A DNA stretch of 13,771 nt from an uncultured Bacilli bacterium (GTDB lineage Bacteria > Bacillota_I > Bacilli_A > RF39 > UBA660): positions 1-13,771 of the forward strand of contig CANQNA010000026.1 in the NCBI GenBank assembly GCA_947625005.1. Reading direction: 5' to 3'. The notes below the pieces were generated by a model. It searched no databases. It was not told where the DNA came from and worked only from the letters and a program-made list of their open reading frames with translations. The position numbers were made by a program, and so were the translations under genes. This document shows, in pieces, positions 1-7,152 of the stretch (position 1 is its first letter; every line of letters begins with the position of its first letter).

Positions 1-5
1 GTATC

Positions 6-28
6 CAAACAAAGTTCACCTTTGTTTG
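6..28. repeat. Perfect 9-bp inverted repeat, unassigned
   Basis: Arms CAAACAAAG (6-14) and CTTTGTTTG (20-28) are exact reverse complements around a five-base loop, TTCAC. Neither strand has a good U-tract directly after the hairpin (the plus strand continues TTATCGTTCT), so it is a poor intrinsic terminator. It lies beyond the yukD terminator and could belong to a gene outside the window. The remaining bases up to 86 show no gene or promoter that I can support. Confidence 0.5.
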
Positions 29-86
29 TTATCGTTCTAATAATTAAAAAAGTATCATTTTAAAAAAATCTTAACATTCATACATG

Positions 87-111
87 AAAAAAGACTACTT
101 AATGTAGCCTT
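87..111 (-). terminator. Intrinsic terminator after yukD
   Basis: On the minus strand AAGGCTAC (111-104) pairs with GTAGTCTT (98-91) around loop ATTAA, giving an eight-pair stem with one G-U, followed by a run of six T (92-87). The first stem bases are the last two bases of the yukD stop codon. It closes the essC-yukD transcript. Confidence 0.85.
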
Positions 112-367
112 AAATAAGAGCAAGAGTACTACCATTTTCTACTTCACATATCTTAATAGTATAATCATAATTATAAACTTCTTTTGTATCACAATTAACA
201 AGTGATAAATTTTTACTAATAGGAAATTCCCCGTCTGTTAAATCATGAATTGTTTGATTTAACAAAATAATAATCTCTGCTATAGTTTTATTAATTGGTA
301 TAAACAAATTATAAACCTCTCCTATAGCAGGAACTATCAGATTCACCAATATTTTATTACTGTTCAA
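110..367 (-). CDS. yukD: YukD/EsaB-like ubiquitin-fold T7SS accessory protein
   Basis: Small acidic protein of about 85 residues with the pattern of the YukD/EsaB family. It opens with a beta-rich segment (ILVNLIVP), continues with a turn and second strand (VYNLFIPINKTIAEII) and a helix, and closes with a final strand after NGSTLALI, as in a ubiquitin fold. In Bacillus and Staphylococcus, YukD/EsaB is a cytoplasmic regulator or component of type VII secretion encoded beside the EssC motor. I place the start at a TTG (367-365), because AAGGTGAG lies four bases upstream. The GTG three codons earlier (376) is part of that ribosome binding site and is a poor start. The 5' end overlaps the essC stop by 11 bases, which implies translational coupling. 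The assignment rests on size, fold pattern and neighbourhood rather than on a catalytic motif. In B. subtilis yukD lies between yukE and yukC, not last. Confidence 0.72.
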   Translation of the reverse strand: MNSNKILVNLIVPAIGEVYNLFIPINKTIAEIIILLNQTIHDLTDGEFPISKNLSLVNCDTKEVYNYDYTIKICEVENGSTLALI

Positions 368-3300
368 GCTTCTCACCTTCTTTTATATCAATAAATTTAG
401 TTAAATATGCTTTACCATTTTCTACAACATATCCAAAATTTTCAGGTAGTTCTTCTCTTAATTCTCTTGTTACTTTAGAAAGTTTTAGCGTAAATTGATT
501 ATCAATTCCAGAACCTAACCAAATACCTCTAGAAGTATTAACACATTCTTTGTACCATAGTTCAAATTCTAATTTTTTAATATTAATAACTGAATCTGCA
601 AGTATTGCATTAAATTTATTAATTTTAACTATAGAACTAATTATTTCTTGTAATAATTTCTTATTTTCTGGCAATAATTGACTAATAAAATCATTTAAGC
701 CAATAAAGACAAATAAGGTATTATTGTATTTCTCCAAATGATTTATATCAACAGAAGAAATAAACTTATCCAATTCTTTAACTAATTCATCAAAATTACT
801 GTTAAATACCTTAATTTTATCTGGCAGTTTGCTCACTAATTGAATTGCATCAATAACAAAAACATTTAAATTAGAATAATTTGCCATCAATCTTAAAAAA
901 GAATTAATAAATTGTAATATCATATCACTATCCTGAGAAGCAATTAAATTTATACCTTTATCCCAAAAATTATAATAAGCGATATTTAAACTCTCTTTAT
1001 ATACACCTATTGGAATATTAACAATATCTGTGATAGCATCATCTATAAAATCTAAATTAACTTTATCTGGTAATAATGGAATTCTAGTTGCTCTTTGATT
1101 AGTGGTTTCTTTCAACTTTTGACAAAAATCTTTAATAAATGTAATTTGATTGCTCTCTTCTATAATATATGCTGATTGGAATTCATAAACTTTATTTAAT
1201 TTAACTAGTCCTCTTCCCTTTATTTTACTAGGTAAAGTACCCTCGATATTTCCTAATACAGTTACGTAATCGAATTTATCTTTAAGTTGCAAAGTAATTT
1301 GTTCAGGAAAATTTTGTGACAATTTTAATCTTATATTATTAACTCCATTAGTTGTTACAATAAACAATATACCATATTTAGCACCATCTCTTGTTAGTTG
1401 TGTTAATTCGTCTGAATAATTTGGATATAATTCTTGAAAGTTTTCAATATTATTTATTATAATAATCATATTAGGAACCATTTTACCACTAGTAGTTGAA
1501 TAAGTTTTTATATCTCCATTATACTCTTGAAACAAAGTTTTTCTTTCTTCTAACGTCTTTCTAAGTAGCTTAAATAAATTATTAATCTTCTCATCATCAC
1601 CACTTCTTATAATATCTCCTACGTGTGGCGCATTACGATAAGCCATTAAAACTTCTGCCCCAAAATCCAATATATAAGCATTTACTTCATTAACAGTATA
1701 AGTACTAATTAAAGAATAAAGAATTTCACACAGTAAATTTTCTTTACCACTGCCACTCATTCCATAAATAATTGCATTCCCTTCTTTAGTTAAAGGAAGA
1801 GTAAGTAATCCTTGTTTTTGTATTTCCGGAGCATCATATTCTCCTATAATAGGATTTAAATCAAAATCTTCTTTCTGGAAATTATATTTTTCTTTCAATT
1901 TATCATGAAAAATTATATTAGGAATTCTTTCTAACCAAAGTTGTCTTACATGAGTATCTACTTTTTCTGCAGTTTCTTTTATATAATTTAAAATATTAGG
2001 TAACTCTTCTCCCTTATGCACTGCTTCTACAATATTCCTTTTAGATTCAATAGTTTTATAACATTCTCCTAAATTGTTTAAAAAATCTATTGAAGTATCT
2101 ACAATTATTTTCCTTTTATCAGATTCATAATAAGGGCCTCCAGCATAGGCAGCTTGACCTTTAGCAAAATATTCATTATAACCAACTTGTAAGAAAAATC
2201 TACCAGGTTCTTTAATCATAGCAGCATCAGGTCTTTTTATCATGTCATTTGAATCAGCTTTTTCTTGAACTTTTAAACATGCCCTAAATTTTGCATTAGA
2301 CCAAATTTGATCATCTACTACTCCACTAGGTTTCTGTGTTGCTAGAATCAAATGAACTCCTAAAGAACGTCCAATACGAGCAGTTGAAATAAGTTCTTTC
2401 ATAAATTCTGGTTGTTGTGCTTTTAATTCGGCAAACTCATCACTAATTATAATTAAATGACTAATAGGTTCCCTTACTTTCCCTTCACGATAAAGACGTT
2501 GATATTTATAAATATCAATAGTTGATTCATTTAGTGAATCACGAGCCGCATTAAACATTGTCTGTCTTCTTTTTAACTCACTTTGAATACTCGCTAATGC
2601 TCTATTTATTTCAACAGCATCTAAATTAGTGATTGTTCCAGCTAAATGAGGTAACTTAAACCCATTTTCTCTGTTTTCAAAAACTAATGCTAACCCTCCA
2701 CCTTTGTAATCAATAATAACAAATTGAACTTCATCTGGATGATAATTTATAGCCATTGATAAAATATAAGTAATTAACCATTCTGATTTACCAGAACCAG
2801 TCATTCCTGCTACTAATCCATGTGGACCATGAGCTTTTTCATGAATATCTAATTTAAATAATTCACCTTGTTCATTTATTCCAACTGGCGCCTGCAAAGA
2901 AGAAATAATATTATTTTCTTTCCAACGATTTATAGAATTTAATTGGTTAACATTACCTACATCATACATCTCCAAAAAACTATAACTTTGAGGTAATATA
3001 AATTTTCCATCAGCAATATCTATTGGAATATTACAAATTCTTTCTAAACATTTTTCCAAATCAACTACAGAATTATCTGGAACAAAAGATAATTGTTTAT
3101 TAGCCACCAATTCTTGTTCGTATATTGCACAATTACCTTCATCAATATTAACAAATAAACTACATTCGTTAGGTAAAGAATCAATATTATCCGTATTAAT
3201 AAAAATGCTAAATCCTAAATTACTTTTATTATTTAAAACAGTTGATATAATACCTACATTTTCTAAACTTTCTATGGTATCCGTAATTATCAAATAATAT

Positions 3301-4991
3301 GGCTTAAAAGCTTTAATATCACTTTTGGAAATATCCCCACCTAAAAACTCCACTCTATTATTGTAAATTTCAGTTAAATATGAAGATATTCTCATAATTT
3401 CATCTTGATTTGTAGCAAAAAATCTTAATGTTTTTTCATTATTCCATAAATATGGTAAATTTTTATACTTATTCCAAAAATTTGCCCTCTTTACATCAGT
3501 AAATACAACTATCTTTAATATATCATAGCTCTGTGAGGTTATTAACTGCAAAAGTATATTATTAATTATATTAGAAGTTCTTTCAAATTTTCCTATTAAA
3601 GAGCTACATAATCTTTGTTTTAAATCTATCACAATAGGTACATTTTCCATATTCCTCAAAGAATCAACTGTATCATACATTTCTTCTTCCAAGTTATCTT
3701 TTTCAATAACAAAATGTTCTTCTGGAGCTTTTATAATAATTTGCGGTTTTAAAGTACCTAAACCAACTCTAACATTTAAAAAATCTACATGTTCTAACTT
3801 TCGTTCCCATAAATTTCTTTCTTTATTTAGAATAACTTTAGCACAATCTTCAGGACTAAGGTTATTTTCCAACAAAACTTGTTGCTGATAATTAATTTCA
3901 TTTTGAATTTCTTCTTTTTTTTCTAATAGATACTCTTTATATCTTTTTTGTCTTAATTTTTCTTTTTTATTTTTTTTATGTCTAATATAAAAATTACGCA
4001 CTAAAGGAAAAACCATCATTCCCACTATCATAGTTCCACAAGTTATTAACGATGGAAGTTGCTCCTTAGCCGTAGATTCCCCCTGAATAATTTTAGTTAT
4101 TGCTGTAAGACCAGTAAGCATAGATGTAGCTCCCATTGTTAACATTGTACCCATTGTAAAAATTAATGGCATTTGTTCCCCTTTTTGATTTGCAGGAACC
4201 GAATCAATTTTTATCTCCTTAAGTTCTATAGTTCTATTAATTCTCGGAGGCCTTTGAAAATAGTCTTCTTTTTTAAAATATTCAATAAATTCTTCCTGTT
4301 TATCCGAAAAATCATAATCACCCATCAAAGGAAGTTCTCTAAGAGAAAATTTTGTAGTATCCAATCTAATCAAATCAGGATGATTAATCAATAAAATTTC
4401 TCCAATAACGCAAATTTTTATTCCATCAATAAATACTTGCTCACCATTAATTAATTTTTTAGTTTCAAAATTAACTCCATTAATATACATATTTATTCTA
4501 GTATTTAAATTAGTTATTAAAATATTATCCTCATCAAATTTTATTTGAATTTGATTTTTGGCAAAAGAATCTAATGAACAATTAATATTATTTACCAATG
4601 AAGTAGTTAAACTAGTCTTTTCATTATTACCAATAATAATTTCTGTTAACGTTTCTCTTGAAATTTGATACTGCTTAAAAGATAAATCATAACTAGCATC
4701 ACAATATATTTTATATATTACCTCACTTAAATTATCAATACAATAAAACATTTTATTTGATATCAATTCTAATTCAGCAAAAGAATTAGTTAATGTATTC
4801 TCTATATTATCGTCATTATCGTTTAAAATTAACTTAACATCTCTGTTACTTTTTATAAACCATTTATTATCTCTAGCTTCAACATTTAAAAGATTTCTTT
4901 TAGATTCATCAGTAATCCAGTAATTCCCCTCAATTAAAGTAGGCAACTCAGTTTTTATTAGTCTATTTTTCTCTAATAAAAATAATTTCAT
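357..4991 (-). CDS. essC: EssC/YukB-type type VII secretion motor ATPase
   Basis: Membrane-anchored FtsK/SpoIIIE ATPase that drives export of WXG100-type substrates; 1544 residues, close to the usual 1450-1500. Domains: two FHA-like regions (about 1-90 and 105-205, the second ending in INGEQVFIDGIKICVIGE), two membrane segments (about 273-298 and 311-332), a charged helical linker (336-372), then three ATPase modules. D1 (about 690-960) is intact, with Walker A GMTGSGKS (729-736) and Walker B IIISDEFAEL (D851, E852). D2 keeps GMSGSGK (1077-1083), but the next residue is Glu rather than Ser/Thr and its Walker B reads IIIINN. D3 (about 1310-1530) has no recognisable P-loop (ASQDSD at 1351). This matches work on EccC/EssC in which D1 is the main hydrolytic site and later modules bind substrate or ATP. 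The gene has its own promoter and a weak ribosome binding site (AGGGTTGG). It overlaps yukD at its 3' end. Its substrates lie just upstream. Confidence 0.95.
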   Translation of the reverse strand: MKLFLLEKNRLIKTELPTLIEGNYWITDESKRNLLNVEARDNKWFIKSNRDVKLILNDNDDNIENTLTNSFAELELISNKMFYCIDNLSEVIYKIYCDASYDLSFKQYQISRETLTEIIIGNNEKTSLTTSLVNNINCSLDSFAKNQIQIKFDEDNILITNLNTRINMYINGVNFETKKLINGEQVFIDGIKICVIGEILLINHPDLIRLDTTKFSLRELPLMGDYDFSDKQEEFIEYFKKEDYFQRPPRINRTIELKEIKIDSVPANQKGEQMPLIFTMGTMLTMGATSMLTGLTAITKIIQGESTAKEQLPSLITCGTMIVGMMVFPLVRNFYIRHKKNKKEKLRQKRYKEYLLEKKEEIQNEINYQQQVLLENNLSPEDCAKVILNKERNLWERKLEHVDFLNVRVGLGTLKPQIIIKAPEEHFVIEKDNLEEEMYDTVDSLRNMENVPIVIDLKQRLCSSLIGKFERTSNIINNILLQLITSQSYDILKIVVFTDVKRANFWNKYKNLPYLWNNEKTLRFFATNQDEIMRISSYLTEIYNNRVEFLGGDISKSDIKAFKPYYLIITDTIESLENVGIISTVLNNKSNLGFSIFINTDNIDSLPNECSLFVNIDEGNCAIYEQELVANKQLSFVPDNSVVDLEKCLERICNIPIDIADGKFILPQSYSFLEMYDVGNVNQLNSINRWKENNIISSLQAPVGINEQGELFKLDIHEKAHGPHGLVAGMTGSGKSEWLITYILSMAINYHPDEVQFVIIDYKGGGLALVFENRENGFKLPHLAGTITNLDAVEINRALASIQSELKRRQTMFNAARDSLNESTIDIYKYQRLYREGKVREPISHLIIISDEFAELKAQQPEFMKELISTARIGRSLGVHLILATQKPSGVVDDQIWSNAKFRACLKVQEKADSNDMIKRPDAAMIKEPGRFFLQVGYNEYFAKGQAAYAGGPYYESDKRKIIVDTSIDFLNNLGECYKTIESKRNIVEAVHKGEELPNILNYIKETAEKVDTHVRQLWLERIPNIIFHDKLKEKYNFQKEDFDLNPIIGEYDAPEIQKQGLLTLPLTKEGNAIIYGMSGSGKENLLCEILYSLISTYTVNEVNAYILDFGAEVLMAYRNAPHVGDIIRSGDDEKINNLFKLLRKTLEERKTLFQEYNGDIKTYSTTSGKMVPNMIIIINNIENFQELYPNYSDELTQLTRDGAKYGILFIVTTNGVNNIRLKLSQNFPEQITLQLKDKFDYVTVLGNIEGTLPSKIKGRGLVKLNKVYEFQSAYIIEESNQITFIKDFCQKLKETTNQRATRIPLLPDKVNLDFIDDAITDIVNIPIGVYKESLNIAYYNFWDKGINLIASQDSDMILQFINSFLRLMANYSNLNVFVIDAIQLVSKLPDKIKVFNSNFDELVKELDKFISSVDINHLEKYNNTLFVFIGLNDFISQLLPENKKLLQEIISSIVKINKFNAILADSVINIKKLEFELWYKECVNTSRGIWLGSGIDNQFTLKLSKVTRELREELPENFGYVVENGKAYLTKFIDIKEGEKLEQ
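368..383 (-). promoter_or_regulatory. Ribosome binding site that fixes the TTG start of yukD
   Basis: The minus strand reads AAAGAAGGTGAG followed by AAGC and TTG. The strong AGGTGA core lies inside the end of essC and has normal spacing only to the TTG at 367, not to the GTG that forms part of it. Confidence 0.7.
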
Positions 4992-5014
4992 ACGACCAAC
5001 CCTATTCTATTTCA

Positions 5015-5043
5015 ATTATACTTTATTATAAGAAATTTAGCAA
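5015..5043 (-). promoter_or_regulatory. Promoter of essC-yukD
   Basis: TTGCTA (5043-5038, four of six bases matching the -35 consensus), a 17-base spacer, then a perfect TATAAT (5020-5015). The predicted start near 5008 gives a leader of about 17 bases. It lies immediately after the terminator that ends the WXG100 transcript, which supports a separate and weaker transcription unit for the motor. Confidence 0.65.
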
Positions 5044-5045
5044 AT

Positions 5046-5071
5046 AAAAAAGCACCAAATTAAGTGCTTTT
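5046..5071 (-). terminator. Intrinsic terminator between the WXG100 genes and essC
   Basis: On the minus strand AAAAGCAC (5071-5064) and GTGCTTTT (5055-5048) form an eight-pair stem with loop TTAATTTG. It is followed by T-rich sequence (six T at 5051-5046, partly in the stem, then ATTTG). The stop codon of the upstream 118-residue gene is in the loop. Read-through would be the only way for the strong WXG100 promoter to reach essC. Confidence 0.8.
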
Positions 5072-5416
5072 ATTATTTTTTCTTTCTTCAAACTTATCAA
5101 TAAAACCTAACATATTATTGACTTTATTATTAATGTATTCTTGTTCTAAAGGACTTAATTCACCAACTTTAAATACATAACCTTTTTGTTTTACTAAATC
5201 TACCAAATTAAGTCCAAAAATATTTAATTCATCTTGAATTATTTGTTGAAGTATTAAAACTTGATTATTATAAATTTTTCCTTTTTCATTAGTAATTCCT
5301 TGTTTTTTTAAATTAGCTTCTGAATCCATCAAATCTTTTCTTTTCAAATATCCATCAACTAATAGTTTTAATAATTCATTAATAACCTCTTTTTGATTCA
5401 ATTTATTTTGTTCCAC
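5060..5416 (-). CDS. Small helical protein of unknown function in the T7SS locus
   Basis: 118 residues, charged and predicted largely helical, with no signal peptide, membrane segment or cysteine. I do not recognise a family. The start is a GTG preceded by a perfect AAAGGAGG eight bases upstream, so the gene is real. It lies 26 bases after the candidate effector gene and is the last gene of the WXG100 transcript; a terminator loop contains its stop. By position it could be a cytosolic chaperone or adaptor for the 230-residue protein, or an immunity protein. A soluble protein is a less natural immunity partner if the toxin acts in membranes. It does not resemble EssB/YukC, which is longer and has a membrane segment. 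Confidence 0.8.
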   Translation of the reverse strand: MEQNKLNQKEVINELLKLLVDGYLKRKDLMDSEANLKKQGITNEKGKIYNNQVLILQQIIQDELNIFGLNLVDLVKQKGYVFKVGELSPLEQEYINNKVNNMLGFIDKFEERKNNKST

Positions 5417-5442
5417 TTTTTATTCCTCCTTTGATAAGCATA

Positions 5443-6135
5443 CTAAGATAGCCAATCTCCAAGTTTACCTAGTAAAGTATCAGTCCCGAACGCAGTATCT
5501 AATACCCAATCTACACTATTCAACGCTTCATTATATACTAAACCTACAGTATTTCCTGCAGTTGTAAAAATTGCTCCTGCAGCATTACCTAAACCACTTA
5601 CAATATTGCCACTTGCAAAAGATTCTCCAACATTAACCCAATCATTAGCAACACGGCTTCCATACTCTGCGCCATCGCCAAGAAAATCATTAACAAATTC
5701 TTCATTTGTTTTTTGGAAATTTGATTTATTAGCTTCAGCTACCTGTGCTCGCAATTCTTCTATTTCTGAAGCAGTGGCAGCAGAACCTCCTGCCAAATTA
5801 GAAGCTGTTCCATCAACTAGATTAGACATCTTACTTAATACAGCTTGCAATTCAGCATCTAATTCAGATTCTGTAGTAGAATAACCTGTTAATTGTTCTT
5901 CCAAGAAAGTTTCAAGCTTTGGTAAAGCTGTGGATAAAGCTGTTTTTACACTTTCAAATTGATTATTTATAGTCGCAATAATTTCTTGTAATTCATCACC
6001 TTGAACATTAGAAGATATAGCTGTTAATTCCTCTGAAACTGATGGAAAATAAGTCCCCAATAATGTAGAATCCAAAGTAGTAATTTCTGAATTTAAACTT
6101 TGTATTTGAGCTGTATCTAAACTTATAGTAGCCAT
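5443..6135 (-). CDS. WXG100-like protein with glycine-rich hydrophobic C-terminal domain; candidate T7SS effector
   Basis: 230 residues in two parts. Residues 1-105 form a helical hairpin resembling the preceding 110-residue protein: the turn is VQGDEL (45-50), against ITGDEV there, and YSTTE (85-89) fits the T7SS export signal YxxxD/E, against YTSTE there. A Ser/Ala/Gly-rich linker (about 107-125) and a charged helix (124-145) lead to residues 146-230. That part is rich in Gly and hydrophobic residues with several GxxxG-type spacings (GNAAG at 183-187, GNTVG at 194-198) and ends in tryptophan-bearing amphipathic segments. The layout is like LXG-type polymorphic toxins (N-terminal export module, C-terminal activity), though I see no canonical LXG domain. 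The glycine-rich tail suggests membrane insertion, which is inference. AGGAGGTG lies seven bases before the ATG, and the start overlaps the previous stop as TAATG. Confidence 0.85.
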   Translation of the reverse strand: MATISLDTAQIQSLNSEITTLDSTLLGTYFPSVSEELTAISSNVQGDELQEIIATINNQFESVKTALSTALPKLETFLEEQLTGYSTTESELDAELQAVLSKMSNLVDGTASNLAGGSAATASEIEELRAQVAEANKSNFQKTNEEFVNDFLGDGAEYGSRVANDWVNVGESFASGNIVSGLGNAAGAIFTTAGNTVGLVYNEALNSVDWVLDTAFGTDTLLGKLGDWLS

Positions 6136-6467
6136 TATTGAGCACCTCCTTCTAATCCACCAAGAATATTCTTAATATCTTGTAAAGATTCAACAGCAGA
6201 TTTTTCTGTGCTAGTATATTGAGATAATTGTCCTTGTAAATATTCTGCCATTTCAGCCATTAAAGTTTGAGTTTCCTGAACAATTTCTTGAATTTTTGAA
6301 CTATAAGCCGATAATGTTCCCTTTACTTCATCACCTGTAATATTATTATTAATACTTTGCAACAAAGCAACATCACTACTATTTACAGATTGTAACTGTT
6401 TACTCATATCATCCAATCTATTCAAAACTTCACTCATTCGCGTAGCATTAAATTTATATTCTCCCAT
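6135..6467 (-). CDS. WXG100-like protein lacking the Trp, with YxxxE export motif
   Basis: 110 residues, two predicted amphipathic helices around a turn at ITGDEV (43-48), the place where WXG100 proteins carry W-x-G. No tryptophan is present anywhere. YTSTE (84-88) fits the YxxxD/E type VII export signal, and a short Gly-rich tail follows. The N-terminus MGEY is shared with the first WXG100 protein of the operon. It is homologous in layout to the first 105 residues of the next gene, so the two look like a duplication followed by C-terminal fusion. It probably folds with one of the two Trp-containing proteins upstream as a heterodimer, which is inference. AGGAGG lies seven bases before the ATG. 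Confidence 0.85.
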   Translation of the reverse strand: MGEYKFNATRMSEVLNRLDDMSKQLQSVNSSDVALLQSINNNITGDEVKGTLSAYSSKIQEIVQETQTLMAEMAEYLQGQLSQYTSTEKSAVESLQDIKNILGGLEGGAQ

Positions 6468-6480
6468 ATTATCCTCCTAT

Positions 6481-6774
6481 TTATATTGACGCTGTAGTTT
6501 GTTGCCCTATCTTATCTTGAGTATCAGCATATTTTTCTATAGCACTAGCAAAATCTTTATTACATTCTGCTATAGTTTTTAAATTTGCTATATTAGTTTC
6601 TAACCCACTAGCAAATTTTTGAGCGTCTTGCTGTGACTCTTCCCAATATTGTTTGATTTCTGTCATAATATATTCTAATGAATCAATCACCGAATTTGTT
6701 TGAACTACATTGTTTGAAAGTTCTGACGAATCATTTTTCGCAATTAATGTATTAGTAATTTGTATTAACGCCAT
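6481..6774 (-). CDS. WXG100-family protein (WEES variant)
   Basis: 97 residues, helix-turn-helix, with the turn at YWEESQQD. Trp44 is in the usual central place, but the Gly of W-x-G is replaced. The second helix runs to about residue 87 and the tail is QQTTASI. The C-terminus has YADTQD but no exact YxxxD/E spacing, so it may lack its own export signal and act as a partner of one that has it. Small helical partners encoded just upstream of LXG-type effectors are known as targeting chaperones in streptococci, and this gene could play that part. AAGGAGGG lies five bases upstream of the ATG, 11 bases after the previous stop. Confidence 0.85.
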   Translation of the reverse strand: MALIQITNTLIAKNDSSELSNNVVQTNSVIDSLEYIMTEIKQYWEESQQDAQKFASGLETNIANLKTIAECNKDFASAIEKYADTQDKIGQQTTASI

Positions 6775-6785
6775 AATATCCCTCC

Positions 6786-7064
6786 TTAATTTTGTTGTGT
6801 TTGAATAGTTTGCTGTGCATAATATGTCAGATTATAACTTAATCCTCTTAATGCTGAACACAAAGTTTCAATTTTACGTAAATTTTCTTCTAAAACACTT
6901 AAATAAGATTCTTTATCCGCAGTATCTGATTGCCATGCAGAACCAATTTGTTGACAATAATTTGTTAAATCTTCATTAACTCTTAAAATATTTTGGCCAA
7001 GTTGATCAAGGTTGCCCGCTTGCTCCAATAAAGCTTGAGGGTCTTTAACATTATATTCACCCAT
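6786..7064 (-). CDS. WXG100-family protein (EsxA/YukE-like)
   Basis: 92 residues, first gene of the T7SS transcript. The central SAWQSDTADKESYL (42-55) is the typical WXG100 turn with Trp44 and a Ser in place of the Gly; long helices flank it. It ends in a Gln/Thr-rich tail after SYNLTYYAQQ, and I see no correctly spaced YxxxD/E. WXG100 proteins are small secreted dimers that are substrates and activators of the EssC motor. The ATG is preceded by GGAAGG about ten bases upstream, a slightly long spacing. The strong promoter directly in front suggests high expression. Confidence 0.9.
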   Translation of the reverse strand: MGEYNVKDPQALLEQAGNLDQLGQNILRVNEDLTNYCQQIGSAWQSDTADKESYLSVLEENLRKIETLCSALRGLSYNLTYYAQQTIQTQQN

Positions 7065-7092
7065 AAATATACATCCTTCCTATTGTAATTTA

Positions 7093-7122
7093 ATTATAAC
7101 AATTTGATTTTAAATATGTCAA
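7093..7122 (-). promoter_or_regulatory. Strong consensus promoter of the WXG100 operon
   Basis: Perfect TTGACA (7122-7117), an 18-base spacer and perfect TATAAT (7098-7093), preceded by TG one base off (extended -10). Predicted start near 7086, leader about 22 bases. A short palindrome TTTACAGTAAA (7146-7136) lies 13 bases upstream of the -35 and might bind a regulator, but the half-sites are only five bases. No terminator separates rnfD from this promoter. Confidence 0.85.
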
Positions 7123-7152
7123 TAAATTATTTGACTTTACTGTAAACTTATC

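Noticed and set aside
368..376. GTG start for yukD
   Set aside because: The GTG is part of the AAGGTGAG ribosome binding site of the TTG three codons later and has no well-placed site of its own.
4173..4394. Plus-strand open frame of 73 codons inside essC
   Set aside because: It is antisense to a strongly conserved reading frame, has a composition typical of antisense translation (Phe/Ile/Lys-rich) and no family resemblance.
5060..5416. EssB/YukC or EssA identity for the 118-residue gene
   Set aside because: It is too short for EssB and has no membrane segment, which both EssA and EssB have.
5606..5884. Plus-strand open frame of 92 codons opposite the effector candidate
   Set aside because: It is a shadow of the minus-strand gene, which has a perfect ribosome binding site and TAATG coupling; the opposite frame has neither a convincing ribosome binding site nor a recognisable domain.
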